Shown piece after piece: positions 1-8,851 of a stretch of DNA of 64,000 bases; within the stretch, counting starts at the first letter, position 1; each line of letters opens with the position of its first letter. Location: assembly GCA_019120635.1 (NCBI GenBank), contig DWUR01000098.1, forward strand, positions 1 through 64,000, read 5' to 3'. Source of the stretch: Candidatus Corynebacterium intestinavium (lineage in GTDB: Bacteria; Actinomycetota; Actinomycetes; Mycobacteriales; Mycobacteriaceae). The notes beneath the pieces are model-generated. The model was not told the origin of the DNA, did no database searches, and worked only from the letters and a program-made list of their open reading frames with translations. Both the position numbers and the translations under genes were made by a program.

Positions 1-39
1 ACACGGAAGGGGTCACTGGTTCGATCCCAGTATCGCGCA
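1..39 (+). tRNA. tRNA-Val(GAC), 3' part only (truncated by window edge)
   Basis: Bases 1-39 are identical to the 3' part (339-377) of the complete tRNA-Val copy. Confidence 0.85.
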
Positions 40-70
40 CGGTGAGTTTACTATTATAGTGGATTCGCAC

Positions 71-146
71 GCGGATGTAGCGCAGTTGGTAGCGCATCAC
101 CTTGCCAAGGTGAGGGTCGCGAGTTCGAGTCTCGTCATCCGCTCCA
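71..146 (+). tRNA. tRNA-Gly(GCC), CCA encoded
   Basis: GCGGATG...CATCCGC acceptor stem, anticodon loop TTGCCAA, T-loop GAGTTCGAGTCTC, terminal CCA. Confidence 0.95.
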
Positions 147-199
147 GGTATTCTCTGCTCTACGTGGAGGATCACCACATCAGGCGGGTTTCACGCCAC

Positions 200-271
200 G
201 GTGGAATGGCTGAGTGGCTTAGGCAACGGTCTGCAAAACCGTCTACACGGGTTCGATTCCCGTTTCCACCT
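200..271 (+). tRNA. tRNA-Cys(GCA)
   Basis: GGTGGAA...TTCCACC acceptor stem, anticodon loop CTGCAAA, T-arm CGGGTTCGATTCCCG. Confidence 0.95.
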
Positions 272-305
272 CTCAGTTCGCCCCCGGGGCTGAACTTGAA
301 AGCTA

Positions 306-377
306 GCGCGATTAGCTCAGCGGTAGAGCACTTCCCCGACACGGAAGGGGTCACTGGTTCGATCCCAGTATCGCGCA
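306..377 (+). tRNA. tRNA-Val(GAC)
   Basis: GCGCGAT...ATCGCGC acceptor stem, anticodon loop CCGACAC, T-arm ACTGGTTCGATCCCAGT. Confidence 0.95.
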
Positions 378-484
378 CGGTGAGTTCACTATTACAGTGG
401 ATTCGCACGCGGATGTAGCGCAGTTGGTAGCGCATCACCTTGCCAAGGTGAGGGTCGCGAGTTCGAGTCTCGTCATCCGCTCCA
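339..484 (+). repeat. Direct repeat copy 2 (tRNA-Val 3' part, spacer, tRNA-Gly)
   Basis: Matches 1-146; homology ends right after the CCA. Confidence 0.95.
409..484 (+). tRNA. tRNA-Gly(GCC), second copy, CCA encoded
   Basis: Identical to the tRNA-Gly at 71-146. Confidence 0.95.
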
Positions 485-490
485 AAGATG

Positions 491-525
491 AAGAGGCAGC
501 AGTATTCACACTGTTGCCTCTTTTC
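491..525 (+). terminator. Intrinsic terminator of the tRNA cluster
   Basis: AAGAGGCAGCAG-tattcaca-CTGTTGCCTCTT stem followed by TTTCT. Confidence 0.8.
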
Positions 526-555
526 TCATATCCCCACGATATTCTCGAAGACACC

Positions 556-1902
556 ATGAGCCACTCTGCCCCTTCCCCAGCGCCTGCCTCCGCGATGCCA
601 ACCCGGGACGAGTCTCGTCGCGGCAACGCCAGGACCACCCGCTTCGATGAACGCTTTCCCTGGGTGAGTTGGGCACTGTGGCCGCTGGCGATCCTCACCG
701 CCCTGCACAAGATCTGGGCTTCTTACGAGAGCGGCACGACGGACGACTTCACAACAGTCTGGGAGGCCGTGAACCGCTTCTGGTCGGGCGTGCCGGTGTA
801 CTCCGAGGACTACACCACCACCGACCCGCACTATCTCTACCTACCGGGTGGGACGATGCTGCTGAGCCCGCTGTCAGCCCTTGGCAGTTTTGAAGCGGCA
901 CGGACGCTGTATATCTTCGGCAACGCCATCGCGATCGTGATTGCCCTTGGGATCCTCAGCCACATCATCTACACCGCCCGCGGCTGGTCTAAGACCTGGC
1001 TGGGGTCCCTTTCCGGGGCACTGTGGCCACTCAGCATCGTCGCAGTGTTCAACACCGAAGCCGTTCAAAACAACCTGCTCTTCGCCAATATCAACGGAGT
1101 GCTCCTACTCCTCGCCACGCTATTCCTGTACTTCCTCCTGCGAGGAGGCACCACCTCCCAGGTGTTCAGCGGGCTCGCGCTGGGACTCGCAATCACGATC
1201 AAGCCCCAATTCGTCGTCCTCCTGTTCCTTCCCTTCTTTCGACGTCAGTGGCTAAGCCTGGTTGCGGCTCTCCTCCTACCTATCGCCTGCAATGTCGTGG
1301 GCTGGACGTTGATGGCTGAGCCCCAGGGCTTCTTCGACAATCTCGTTCCGTACCTCGGCGAGGTCCGCGACTTCGCGAACTCTTCCATCGTCGGTGTCGG
1401 CGTGTACTTCGGGGCCAGCACCGCGACGATTTGGTTCTGGCGCATTCTCGCCGCCGTCCTCGTACTCATCGGCGCTTTTACCCTGCTGCCGTGGCGCAAC
1501 TCCACCCGGCCCGGGGATCGCGCTATGTGGGCATTCACCACCTCCTCGCTGCTGCTGATCGGGGTGTTCCTCGTCAGTTCCCTCGGGCAGATGTACTATT
1601 CACTGCTCATCGTCCCGCTGCTCTTCACGGCACTCCTCCGCCGATCGACGATGCATAATCCAGTCGCGTGGCTGGGCGTCTACCTGTGCCTGGCCATCGA
1701 CAGCTGGTACTCGGATCAATGGTTCTGGGCCGGGCGAATCTTCGAAACTCTGCGCGGCACCGTAGGCTGGATGCTGCTGCTCATCAGCATCACGATCAGC
1801 GCGCTGATCTGGTTCCTCAACCGCTCCACCCCATCCATCTCCGGTGGAAGGCACCGCAAGCCGGCGGAAGAGAACAAAACCCAAGCCTGGAAAGGTGAAT
1901 AG
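556..1902 (+). CDS. GT87/DUF2029-like polytopic membrane glycosyltransferase (putative polyprenyl-phosphate mannosyltransferase)
   Basis: Multi-TM ORF; PVYSEDYTTTDPHYLYLPGGTMLLSPL is typical of GT87. Start moved from 397 (inside tRNA-Gly) to in-frame ATG 556. Confidence 0.75.
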   Translation: MSHSAPSPAPASAMPTRDESRRGNARTTRFDERFPWVSWALWPLAILTALHKIWASYESGTTDDFTTVWEAVNRFWSGVPVYSEDYTTTDPHYLYLPGGTMLLSPLSALGSFEAARTLYIFGNAIAIVIALGILSHIIYTARGWSKTWLGSLSGALWPLSIVAVFNTEAVQNNLLFANINGVLLLLATLFLYFLLRGGTTSQVFSGLALGLAITIKPQFVVLLFLPFFRRQWLSLVAALLLPIACNVVGWTLMAEPQGFFDNLVPYLGEVRDFANSSIVGVGVYFGASTATIWFWRILAAVLVLIGAFTLLPWRNSTRPGDRAMWAFTTSSLLLIGVFLVSSLGQMYYSLLIVPLLFTALLRRSTMHNPVAWLGVYLCLAIDSWYSDQWFWAGRIFETLRGTVGWMLLLISITISALIWFLNRSTPSISGGRHRKPAEENKTQAWKGE

Positions 1903-1909
1903 TTTTCCA

Positions 1910-2320
1910 ATGACCGAAGATTTCCAGAATCTTTCTAACGAGCAGTGGCGCCAGCGCCTCAATCCCGAGGAGTTTCAGGTGCTGCGACTGGCTGGCACCG
2001 AGCGTCCCCACACCGGCGAGTACGTTGATACCGAAACCGAGGGAGTGTACCGCTGCCGCGGCTGTGGCTCCGAGCTCTTCCGTTCCTCGGAGAAGTTCCA
2101 CTCTGGTTGTGGCTGGCCGAGCTTCTTCGACCCAGCTGATAGCGATGCGGTTGTTTTGCGAGAGGATCTGAGCCTCGGCATGCGCCGCGTCGAGGTTCTT
2201 TGCGCGACCTGCCACGGCCACCTGGGGCACGTCTTTGAGGGCGAGGGCTACGATACGCCCACCGACCTGCGCTACTGCATCAATAGCATCGCGATGACCC
2301 TCGAGCCCCGCGAGCTTTAG
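1910..2320 (+). CDS. msrB: Peptide-methionine (R)-S-oxide reductase MsrB
   Basis: CRGCGSELF, FHSGCGWPSF, CATCHGHLGHVFEG and RYCINS motifs; start MTEDFQNL at 1910. Confidence 0.95.
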   Translation: MTEDFQNLSNEQWRQRLNPEEFQVLRLAGTERPHTGEYVDTETEGVYRCRGCGSELFRSSEKFHSGCGWPSFFDPADSDAVVLREDLSLGMRRVEVLCATCHGHLGHVFEGEGYDTPTDLRYCINSIAMTLEPREL

Positions 2321-2348
2321 CCCAACCGCTCCCCCCGCAGAAAAAGAT

Positions 2349-2390
2349 GCCGGGTGCTGCTCCGTCTTCAGGAGCTGCACCCGGCTTTAG
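2349..2390. terminator. Bidirectional terminator between convergent msrB and hemY
   Basis: GCCGGGTGC tgctccgtcttcaggagct GCACCCGGC flanked by A-rich and CTTTA sides. Confidence 0.8.
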
Positions 2391-2419
2391 TCGCTCACTG
2401 CTTTCACGCAGCGTGGGCC

Positions 2420-3823
2420 TTAACCCAAGTCGGCAATGATCTTATCCGCCGCAGCGATCCCGGTCGCAACGGTAGCTGGCACCCCGACGCCGCGGAGCAT
2501 CGAACCAGCGACCGCGAGACGCGGCACCCCGGCTACGTCATCCAGCACCCGCGACATCTTCTCGGCGTGCTTCACCCCGTAGCACGGGATCCCGCCATGC
2601 CAGCGCTGCACGAAGATCTCCTCCGGAGTCTTGCGCTCGCCTGTGACCCGCTCCAGGTCCTCCAGAGCGTAAGCAAACAGGGCCCGATCACTAGCGTCGA
2701 CGTACCAGGGCTCGTCCTTGGTGCCGAAGGAGGCGCGGACGAAGGCCCCACCGCCCTGGGCGAGGTGCGGCCACTTTTTGGAGCTGAAGGTGAAGGCTTT
2801 CGCCGCGGTGCCTGAGTTGGACCCCAGCAGCACGCCGGAGCGCTCGGGAATACCGTGGTCAGAGGCAAAACGCATGCCCACCACCGCAGAGCTCGAAAGC
2901 TCCACGTTGCCCAACGCCTCCGCTGCCACCGGCGCAGCGTCCTCCAAGATGACGGACGCGGTCGGCGCGGAGGTCGCGACGACGACGGCGTCCACCGTCC
3001 CCAGTGGATCAATCACCCACCGGCCGTCCGAGGTCCGGCCGAGCGACTCAACAGCGGAGTTCAGGATCAGCTCGGGGTCGGCCTGGCGCATCATCTCCTC
3101 GATTAGGCTGCGGTAGCCCTTGTCGAAGGAGCGGAACGGTGATCCCCCACCGCCCACCGCAGTGGCCCGTCGCTTCGCCAGCAGATCTTCCACCACGTCG
3201 AGCAGGAAGAAGCCCTGCCCTCCCTCGCCTGCGCGATCCAGTGCCGCCCCCAGCTGTGGCAGGGTCGCCCGCACGCCGAGATCGTAGGCGCTGCAGGAGT
3301 ACACCCCACCCAGAAGCGGGGAGACCAGCTTATCCACCACAGCCTTGCCCAGCCGGGCCTCAACAAGCGTGCCCACGGTGGTGTCGTCGCCCGCGTTCCA
3401 CGTCATCGGCTGGCCATCGCGCTCGGCGTCCAGACGGGCGGCCTCCGCAGGGCTTAGGATCTCGGACACCGCATCAGCCGAGACAGGAATGCCCATCAGG
3501 GTCTCCCGCGGGATGTCAACGAACTTGCCATCCACCAGGAAGGACGAGCGCGCCGTAGAGGGGGTGCGTAGCTCGGAGCTCATTCCCAGCTTGTCGATCA
3601 GTTCCATGAATGTCTGGTCGAAGCTCAGGAACGCCTCGGCGCCCATATCCACGGGGCCGGTGGAAAAGCGCACCGTCTTTAGCTTCCCGCCCAGGCGCCC
3701 GTAGGCCTCGGCGAGCATCAGCTGGGCGCGATCCCCGAGCTGTTGGCGCAGCTGCCAGACCGCGCTGACTCCGGCGATCCCGCCGCCGATAACGGCGATG
3801 CGTGGCTTTCGCGCCGTGGTCAT
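2420..3823 (-). CDS. hemY: Protoporphyrinogen/coproporphyrinogen III oxidase HemY/CgoX type
   Basis: N-terminal FAD motif VIGGGIAGVSAVWQL; LGGKLKTVRFSTGPVDMGAEAFL; C-terminal LRGVGVPATVATGIAAADKI. Confidence 0.93.
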   Translation of the reverse strand: MTTARKPRIAVIGGGIAGVSAVWQLRQQLGDRAQLMLAEAYGRLGGKLKTVRFSTGPVDMGAEAFLSFDQTFMELIDKLGMSSELRTPSTARSSFLVDGKFVDIPRETLMGIPVSADAVSEILSPAEAARLDAERDGQPMTWNAGDDTTVGTLVEARLGKAVVDKLVSPLLGGVYSCSAYDLGVRATLPQLGAALDRAGEGGQGFFLLDVVEDLLAKRRATAVGGGGSPFRSFDKGYRSLIEEMMRQADPELILNSAVESLGRTSDGRWVIDPLGTVDAVVVATSAPTASVILEDAAPVAAEALGNVELSSSAVVGMRFASDHGIPERSGVLLGSNSGTAAKAFTFSSKKWPHLAQGGGAFVRASFGTKDEPWYVDASDRALFAYALEDLERVTGERKTPEEIFVQRWHGGIPCYGVKHAEKMSRVLDDVAGVPRLAVAGSMLRGVGVPATVATGIAAADKIIADLG

Positions 3824-4932
3824 GAGTTGTGAACCTCCTCGAAGGCTGCGGTGATAGCGTCGGCGTCCGTGTGTGGCATCACGCCGTGGCCAAGGTTAAA
3901 GATGTGGCCCCGGGAATAGCCCAATTCGATGGCCTCGTCGGCCTCCGCGGCGATCCGCTGCACGTGCTCGCGGATCACGTCACGGCCTGCAAAGAGCACC
4001 GCCGGGTCGAGGTTTCCCTGATAAGCCTTCGGGGTCTGGTCTGGCAGCGCCTCCTGCACCCGCTTCGCGGCGACGTTCATCGGCACGCGCCAGTCAACAC
4101 CCACGACATCCGGGCCAACCTTCGCCAGGTCGACCAGCAACTCACCAGTGCCGACGCCGAAGTGCGTCATTGGGATACCGTACGGTCGCACCGCATCGAG
4201 GATCTTCTGGGAATACGGGGCGACGTACTCCCGGTAGTCGCGGGCGGTGAGGAAGCCTGCCCAGGAGTCGAAAAGCTGGATGGCATCCACGCCGGCCTCG
4301 ATCTGCGCCTGGAGGAAATGCGCGATCATCGGGCTGAGCTTCTCCATGAGTGCGTGCCACAACTGTGGCTCGGCGTACATCATCGCCTTGGTGACCTCAT
4401 GGTTCTTCGACGGCCCACCCTCGATCAAGTAGCTAGCCACCGTGAACGGAGCTCCCGCGAAGCCAATGAGCACCTGATCCGTGCGCAGTCGCTCGAGGAT
4501 CTGCCCGATGCCCTCCACGATCGGGCCGAGCTGGTCGGGCTCGAGGTCCGGGATGTTCGCGATCTGCTCGGCAGTGCGCACCGCCTCCCCCATGACTGGA
4601 CCGCGCCCAGCAACGATCTCAACGTCCATCCCGGCGGCCTTCAGCGGGACAACGATGTCGCTGAAGAGGATCGCTGCGTCAGCATCGTGGCGAACGACGG
4701 GCTGCATGGTGATCTCAGCGAGCAGATCCGGCATGAAGCAGGAATCCAGCATCGGAATGCCCTCGCGAACCTTGCGGTATTCCGGCAGGGAGCGGCCGGC
4801 CTGGCGCATCATCCACACAGGGCGGCGGGTTGGCTTCTCACCACGCACCGCCGCCAGGTACGGGGCGTCCGCATCGGCGCGTCGAGCGGCGGAGGCTGCA
4901 GCGAGATCGGGCGTCAACAACTCATTAGTCAT
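3820..4932 (-). CDS. hemE: Uroporphyrinogen decarboxylase
   Basis: RRPVWMMRQAGRSLPEYRKVR, FSDIVVPLKAAGMDV, GFAGAPFTVASYLIEGG, FNLGHGVMPHTD. Start MTNELL chosen; ORF is open to 4959. Confidence 0.95.
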   Translation of the reverse strand: MTNELLTPDLAAASAARRADADAPYLAAVRGEKPTRRPVWMMRQAGRSLPEYRKVREGIPMLDSCFMPDLLAEITMQPVVRHDADAAILFSDIVVPLKAAGMDVEIVAGRGPVMGEAVRTAEQIANIPDLEPDQLGPIVEGIGQILERLRTDQVLIGFAGAPFTVASYLIEGGPSKNHEVTKAMMYAEPQLWHALMEKLSPMIAHFLQAQIEAGVDAIQLFDSWAGFLTARDYREYVAPYSQKILDAVRPYGIPMTHFGVGTGELLVDLAKVGPDVVGVDWRVPMNVAAKRVQEALPDQTPKAYQGNLDPAVLFAGRDVIREHVQRIAAEADEAIELGYSRGHIFNLGHGVMPHTDADAITAAFEEVHNS

Positions 4933-5048
4933 GGTTTCCATTATGCCAGTTATCCCCAAGTAACCGGCAGGTGATGATGGCTGTCTTATTGGACTTCCCT
5001 CGGCGTGGCACGCCCCATCAAAAACCTTAAAGGCTAGGTTTAGACATT

Positions 5049-5726
5049 GTGAATGAGCTGAACAACGCGAAAGACAGTCACCAGCGCCCGGGAGCGACCG
5101 CGCTCGGCGTCCGCACCCCCGAGGCGGAGCCTGAGCAGACGCCGGAGTATTTCGAGCACGCCGTGAAGTCGATGTCGGAGGCGCCCCTGCGCTCGGGCAT
5201 CACCATCGCGGAGATTCGGCCACCGCGTAACCTCGCGCCACTGAGCCACGCGATCGGCCTGGAGATCAGCCAAGTGGATCTGGCCGACCGCATTGCCTCG
5301 CAGGAAGAGCCAGATGGCACGGTGGCCGCCGGGGACGGCTTCGGCCGGCTCATTCTTCTCCACGACCCGCACGGCGAGGAGCCGTGGCAGGGAGCCAAGA
5401 TGCGCATGGTCGCCTATATCCAGGCCGATATGGATGCCGACGTCGCGTCCGACCCGCTGCTGCCCGAGGTCGCGTGGGACTGGCTTACCGAGGAGCTTGG
5501 TGGCCCTGGTGCCGAGTACTCCGACCTCGGTGGCACCGTCACCTCCACGGCCTCCGTACGCTACGGCGAGATCGGTGGGCCCCCGCGCGCCTTCCAGCTG
5601 GAGATGCGCGCGTCCTGGACCGCGACAGGCGTTGATCTGGAAGGCCACGTCCAGGCCTTCGCGAATGTCTTGGCGAACGTCGCTGGCCTTCCGCCGGAGG
5701 GTGTCTCGCAGCTGCCGCGCTTCTAG
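5049..5726 (+). CDS. DUF3000 family protein
   Basis: Position and sequence (LRSGITIAEIRPPRNLAPLSHAIGLEI...) resemble the actinobacterial DUF3000 family (Rv2680-like). Confidence 0.75.
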   Translation: MNELNNAKDSHQRPGATALGVRTPEAEPEQTPEYFEHAVKSMSEAPLRSGITIAEIRPPRNLAPLSHAIGLEISQVDLADRIASQEEPDGTVAAGDGFGRLILLHDPHGEEPWQGAKMRMVAYIQADMDADVASDPLLPEVAWDWLTEELGGPGAEYSDLGGTVTSTASVRYGEIGGPPRAFQLEMRASWTATGVDLEGHVQAFANVLANVAGLPPEGVSQLPRF

Positions 5727-5782
5727 GCTTTCCTCACGCTCGTTCTGTTCGCGCCCACAGGCGGCGCGAATGCAAATATTCA

Positions 5783-5826
5783 ACCCCGGCACCTGCAGGT
5801 TGCTACCGCAAGGCCGGGGTTGTTTT
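5783..5826. terminator. Bidirectional terminator between DUF3000 gene and siderophore ABC operon
   Basis: AACCCCGGC...GCCGGGGTT stem followed by GTTTT. Confidence 0.75.
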
Positions 5827-5840
5827 CATCCCGTCTACCT

Positions 5841-6596
5841 CTAGTAGTAGATGGCGGTCGGTCGACCGTGGATCCGCTCGACCTGAACGGGAAAGTCATA
5901 GAGGCTGCTGAGCGTCTCCCCGGTCATGACCTCCTCCGGCGTCCCCGTGGTGTGGACCTTGCCGTTCTTCATTGCAACAAGCCGGTCGGAGAACGCAGCG
6001 GCCATGTTGATGTCGTGAATGACGATGACGACGGTGCGCCCCTGCTTGTGGGCGGCGGCCTTGATCGTGCGCATCATCGACACGGAGTGCTTCATGTCGA
6101 GGTTGTTGAGGGGCTCGTCCAGCAGGATGTACTCGGTGTCCTGGGCGAGAACCATCGCAACGAAGGCGCGCTGGCGCTGTCCGCCGGAGAGCTCGTCGAT
6201 GAACTTATCGGCGATCTCACCGAGTTCCATCGTCTCAATCGCCGCATCCACTGCGGCTTCGCACTCCGCCGTCAGCCGACCCTGGGAATGCGGGAAGCGG
6301 CCGAACGCCACCAGCTCCCTCACCCGGATACGGCTCAAGGTGTGGTTTTCCTGCCTCAAGACAGCGAGAATCTTCGCCAGCTCGCGGGTATCCGTTGCAT
6401 ACACGTCCATTCCCGCGACCTCCGCGGTTCCACCGTCGGCGTCGATCAGGCGTGCGATCGCAGTCAGCAAGGTGGACTTACCTGCTCCATTGGCGCCGAT
6501 GATGCTGGTAACCCCGCCCTCGGGAATACGAAGATCGACGTGATCCAGAACCAGCGAATCACCGTAGCGCTTGCTGAGTTGCTTAGTCTCAATCAC
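5841..6596 (-). CDS. Iron-siderophore ABC transporter ATP-binding protein (FepC/CeuD-like)
   Basis: Walker A GANGAGKSTLL, signature LSGGQRQRAFVAMVLAQ, Walker B YILLDEP. Confidence 0.92.
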   Translation of the reverse strand: MIETKQLSKRYGDSLVLDHVDLRIPEGGVTSIIGANGAGKSTLLTAIARLIDADGGTAEVAGMDVYATDTRELAKILAVLRQENHTLSRIRVRELVAFGRFPHSQGRLTAECEAAVDAAIETMELGEIADKFIDELSGGQRQRAFVAMVLAQDTEYILLDEPLNNLDMKHSVSMMRTIKAAAHKQGRTVVIVIHDINMAAAFSDRLVAMKNGKVHTTGTPEEVMTGETLSSLYDFPVQVERIHGRPTAIYY

Positions 6597-7591
6597 TTGA
6601 GTTTCTCCTTCCGCAGGAGCAGGAACAGGAACAAAATACCTCCCAAAAATTCAATCAGCACGGAGACGGTGGTGCCGTAGCTAAAGATCTGCCCCAGGAT
6701 AAACTGCGCGCCAACGAGCGAGGAAACGCCGAACAAGGCAGCGACCGGGAGGGTCCAGGTATGCCGGGTCGTTCCCGTCGCCCGGTAGGCCAAGTGGGCG
6801 ACGATGAGCCCCAGGAACAAGATCGGACCAACCAGAGCGGTGGAGGCCGCTACCAGAATGGTGGTGGCAGCGAGCATGAGCAGGCTTTCCTTGCGGTAGC
6901 CCACGCCCAGGCCGATGGACGTCTCCTGTCCCAGCGCCATGACGTCCAGCACGTGGCGTTTGTGCCAGATCCATGCGGAAACGACGAGTGTCACCAGCAG
7001 GGTGAAGACCAGCAGCGGGCGGTCGATTCCGGTGAAGGACGCGAAGAAGGCATCCTGCAGCACCTGGTACTCGTTGGGGTCGATCATCTTCTGCAGAAGA
7101 GCGGCCAGCGACCTAAAGAAGATCCCGCACACCACACCAATGAGCAGCAGCACATCCAGGGTCATTGTCTTGGATGTCACCAGTGGGCTGAACACGACCA
7201 GAGCGAAGACAACCATGATCGCCGTGTTCAGCAAGAAACCCGCAATAGGGTGCATGCCACTCAGCGCACTGCTGCCGAGGAAAAAGACGATCAGCGTGTT
7301 GATCAGAACGTAGATCGAATCAAAGCCGATCAGGCTCGGGGTCAGGATGTGGTTCCGGGTCAGTGTGTGAAAAACCACGGTGGATACGCCGGCGGTAATG
7401 CCGGCCACAGCGAGCGCGCCGATGGTCGTCAACCGAATGGGCAGAACGAAAGCCCAGGCTCGGGGCAGTTGCCAGAAGATGAAGAGGCCGATCAGCGCCA
7501 CGGTGATGAGGAGCACCGCTACCAACGCGCGCCGTGGCCTCTTCGAATCTTCCCGCTTCGTGCTCGATGCGTGTGTCACGCGTCCCAGCAA
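6593..7591 (-). CDS. Iron-siderophore ABC transporter permease (FecCD family)
   Basis: Polytopic; ALVGPILFLGLIVAHLAYRATGTTRH FecCD motif; overlaps the ATPase start. Confidence 0.9.
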   Translation of the reverse strand: MLGRVTHASSTKREDSKRPRRALVAVLLITVALIGLFIFWQLPRAWAFVLPIRLTTIGALAVAGITAGVSTVVFHTLTRNHILTPSLIGFDSIYVLINTLIVFFLGSSALSGMHPIAGFLLNTAIMVVFALVVFSPLVTSKTMTLDVLLLIGVVCGIFFRSLAALLQKMIDPNEYQVLQDAFFASFTGIDRPLLVFTLLVTLVVSAWIWHKRHVLDVMALGQETSIGLGVGYRKESLLMLAATTILVAASTALVGPILFLGLIVAHLAYRATGTTRHTWTLPVAALFGVSSLVGAQFILGQIFSYGTTVSVLIEFLGGILFLFLLLRKEKLK

Positions 7592-7614
7592 AAGCTAACC
7601 TTTCCGTACTATCG

Positions 7615-8763
7615 CTAGCCGCGACGGACGCGGCGGAACAGCTTTGGCTTCGTTGAGTTCTGGATGCGAGCCCCACGAATCAAGATGTAGAGGAATACCG
7701 CAGCACCCAGAACACCAAGAACGGTACCCACCGGGATCTCATACGGGTAGCGGATGACGCGGCTCAGAATGTCCCCACCCAGGGTCATAGCTGCACCACA
7801 GGCCGCGACCCACGGCAGTGCCTTGCGAGCATTGTCGCCAACGCGTGCGCGAACCAGATTGGGGACGATCAGCCCGATGAAGGGAATCGCACCCACGACG
7901 GTGACTGTGACGGCCGCGATGATAGCCACGATGACGATGGCGGAGTACTCGACGAGCTTGACGCGGACGCCCACTCCCTTAGCCAGGTCGTGGCCCAGGC
8001 CGAGCAGAGTCAAGCGGTCAGCGAGAACATAGGCAGCGAGGGCAAGCAGTGCGACGAGCCAAAGGAGCTCATAGCGACCACGGAGCACGCCTGCGAAGGA
8101 TCCGAGCTGCCATGTGCCGAGGCTCTGCAGCAGGTCGAAGGAGTATGCGAAGAACGTGGTGGCAGCACCAATGATGCCACCGTAGATGATGCCCACCAGC
8201 GGAACCGTGAAGCCGGTTCGCACCTTGATGCGGGCCACGATGACCAGGAAACCAATCGTGCCGATGAGCGCGGTAAGGCTGGCCATCCCGAGCTTCGCCC
8301 ACATCGGGGCACTGGGAAGCAGGAGCGCGACGGCCAACAAACCAGCCATCGCGGACTCCGTGGATCCTACGGTAGAGGCCTCAACGAAGCGGTTACGAGC
8401 CAGCAGCTGCATGATCAGCCCGCCCATGGCCAACGCAGAACCAGCCAGCAAGGCGGCCAGGGTGCGCGGGATACGGGAGACAGCGACCACGGAGGAATCC
8501 GCGTCCGCAGCCCCCAGCATCAGGCTGAACAGCGAGAGCAGCACGAGAACGCCCACGAGGATCATGGCGTAGACGGAACCGCGCGAACGAGGCGTTGTTT
8601 GCCGGTCTGCGGATTCGTCCGTTGCCGCGGGATGACCTCCTGCAGCAGTGTCGATTGCGGCGTCCTGAGCATCGACCTGATCCCGGTACGAGGTGTGCGG
8701 GGCACGCGACAAGGGGACTCCTGCTTGCCTCGTCAGGGTGCTCACGGAACCGTTGGTACCCAT
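7615..8763 (-). CDS. Iron-siderophore ABC transporter permease (FecCD family)
   Basis: SRIPRTLAALLAGSALAMGGLIMQLLARNRFVEASTVGSTESA and GAIPFIGLIVPNLVR; start MGTNGS at 8763. Confidence 0.9.
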   Translation of the reverse strand: MGTNGSVSTLTRQAGVPLSRAPHTSYRDQVDAQDAAIDTAAGGHPAATDESADRQTTPRSRGSVYAMILVGVLVLLSLFSLMLGAADADSSVVAVSRIPRTLAALLAGSALAMGGLIMQLLARNRFVEASTVGSTESAMAGLLAVALLLPSAPMWAKLGMASLTALIGTIGFLVIVARIKVRTGFTVPLVGIIYGGIIGAATTFFAYSFDLLQSLGTWQLGSFAGVLRGRYELLWLVALLALAAYVLADRLTLLGLGHDLAKGVGVRVKLVEYSAIVIVAIIAAVTVTVVGAIPFIGLIVPNLVRARVGDNARKALPWVAACGAAMTLGGDILSRVIRYPYEIPVGTVLGVLGAAVFLYILIRGARIQNSTKPKLFRRVRRG

Positions 8764-8813
8764 CTTGCTCGCTACTCTCCTAATACCGTCTCGCTCGCTT
8801 GTTACGTGATTGA

Positions 8814-8841
8814 ACCGCGCCACGGGTGCCCGTGGCGCGGT
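8814..8841. other. Strong intercistronic hairpin just 3' of the siderophore-binding protein gene
   Basis: ACCGCGCCACGGG-tg-CCCGTGGCGCGGT, perfect 13-bp arms. Confidence 0.85.
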
Positions 8842-8851
8842 CATTGTTTTA

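Larger units (their letters stand above)
1..146 (+). repeat. Direct repeat copy 1 (tRNA-Val 3' part, spacer, tRNA-Gly)
   Basis: 1-146 matches 339-484 with two T/C differences, both in the spacer. Confidence 0.95.

Noticed and set aside
59-438. ORFs over the tRNA cluster (59-418 and 172-438)
   Set aside because: They translate tRNA sequences; no independent coding evidence.
3829-4974. 381-aa ORF opposite hemE
   Set aside because: Shadow frame; hemE motifs unambiguous.
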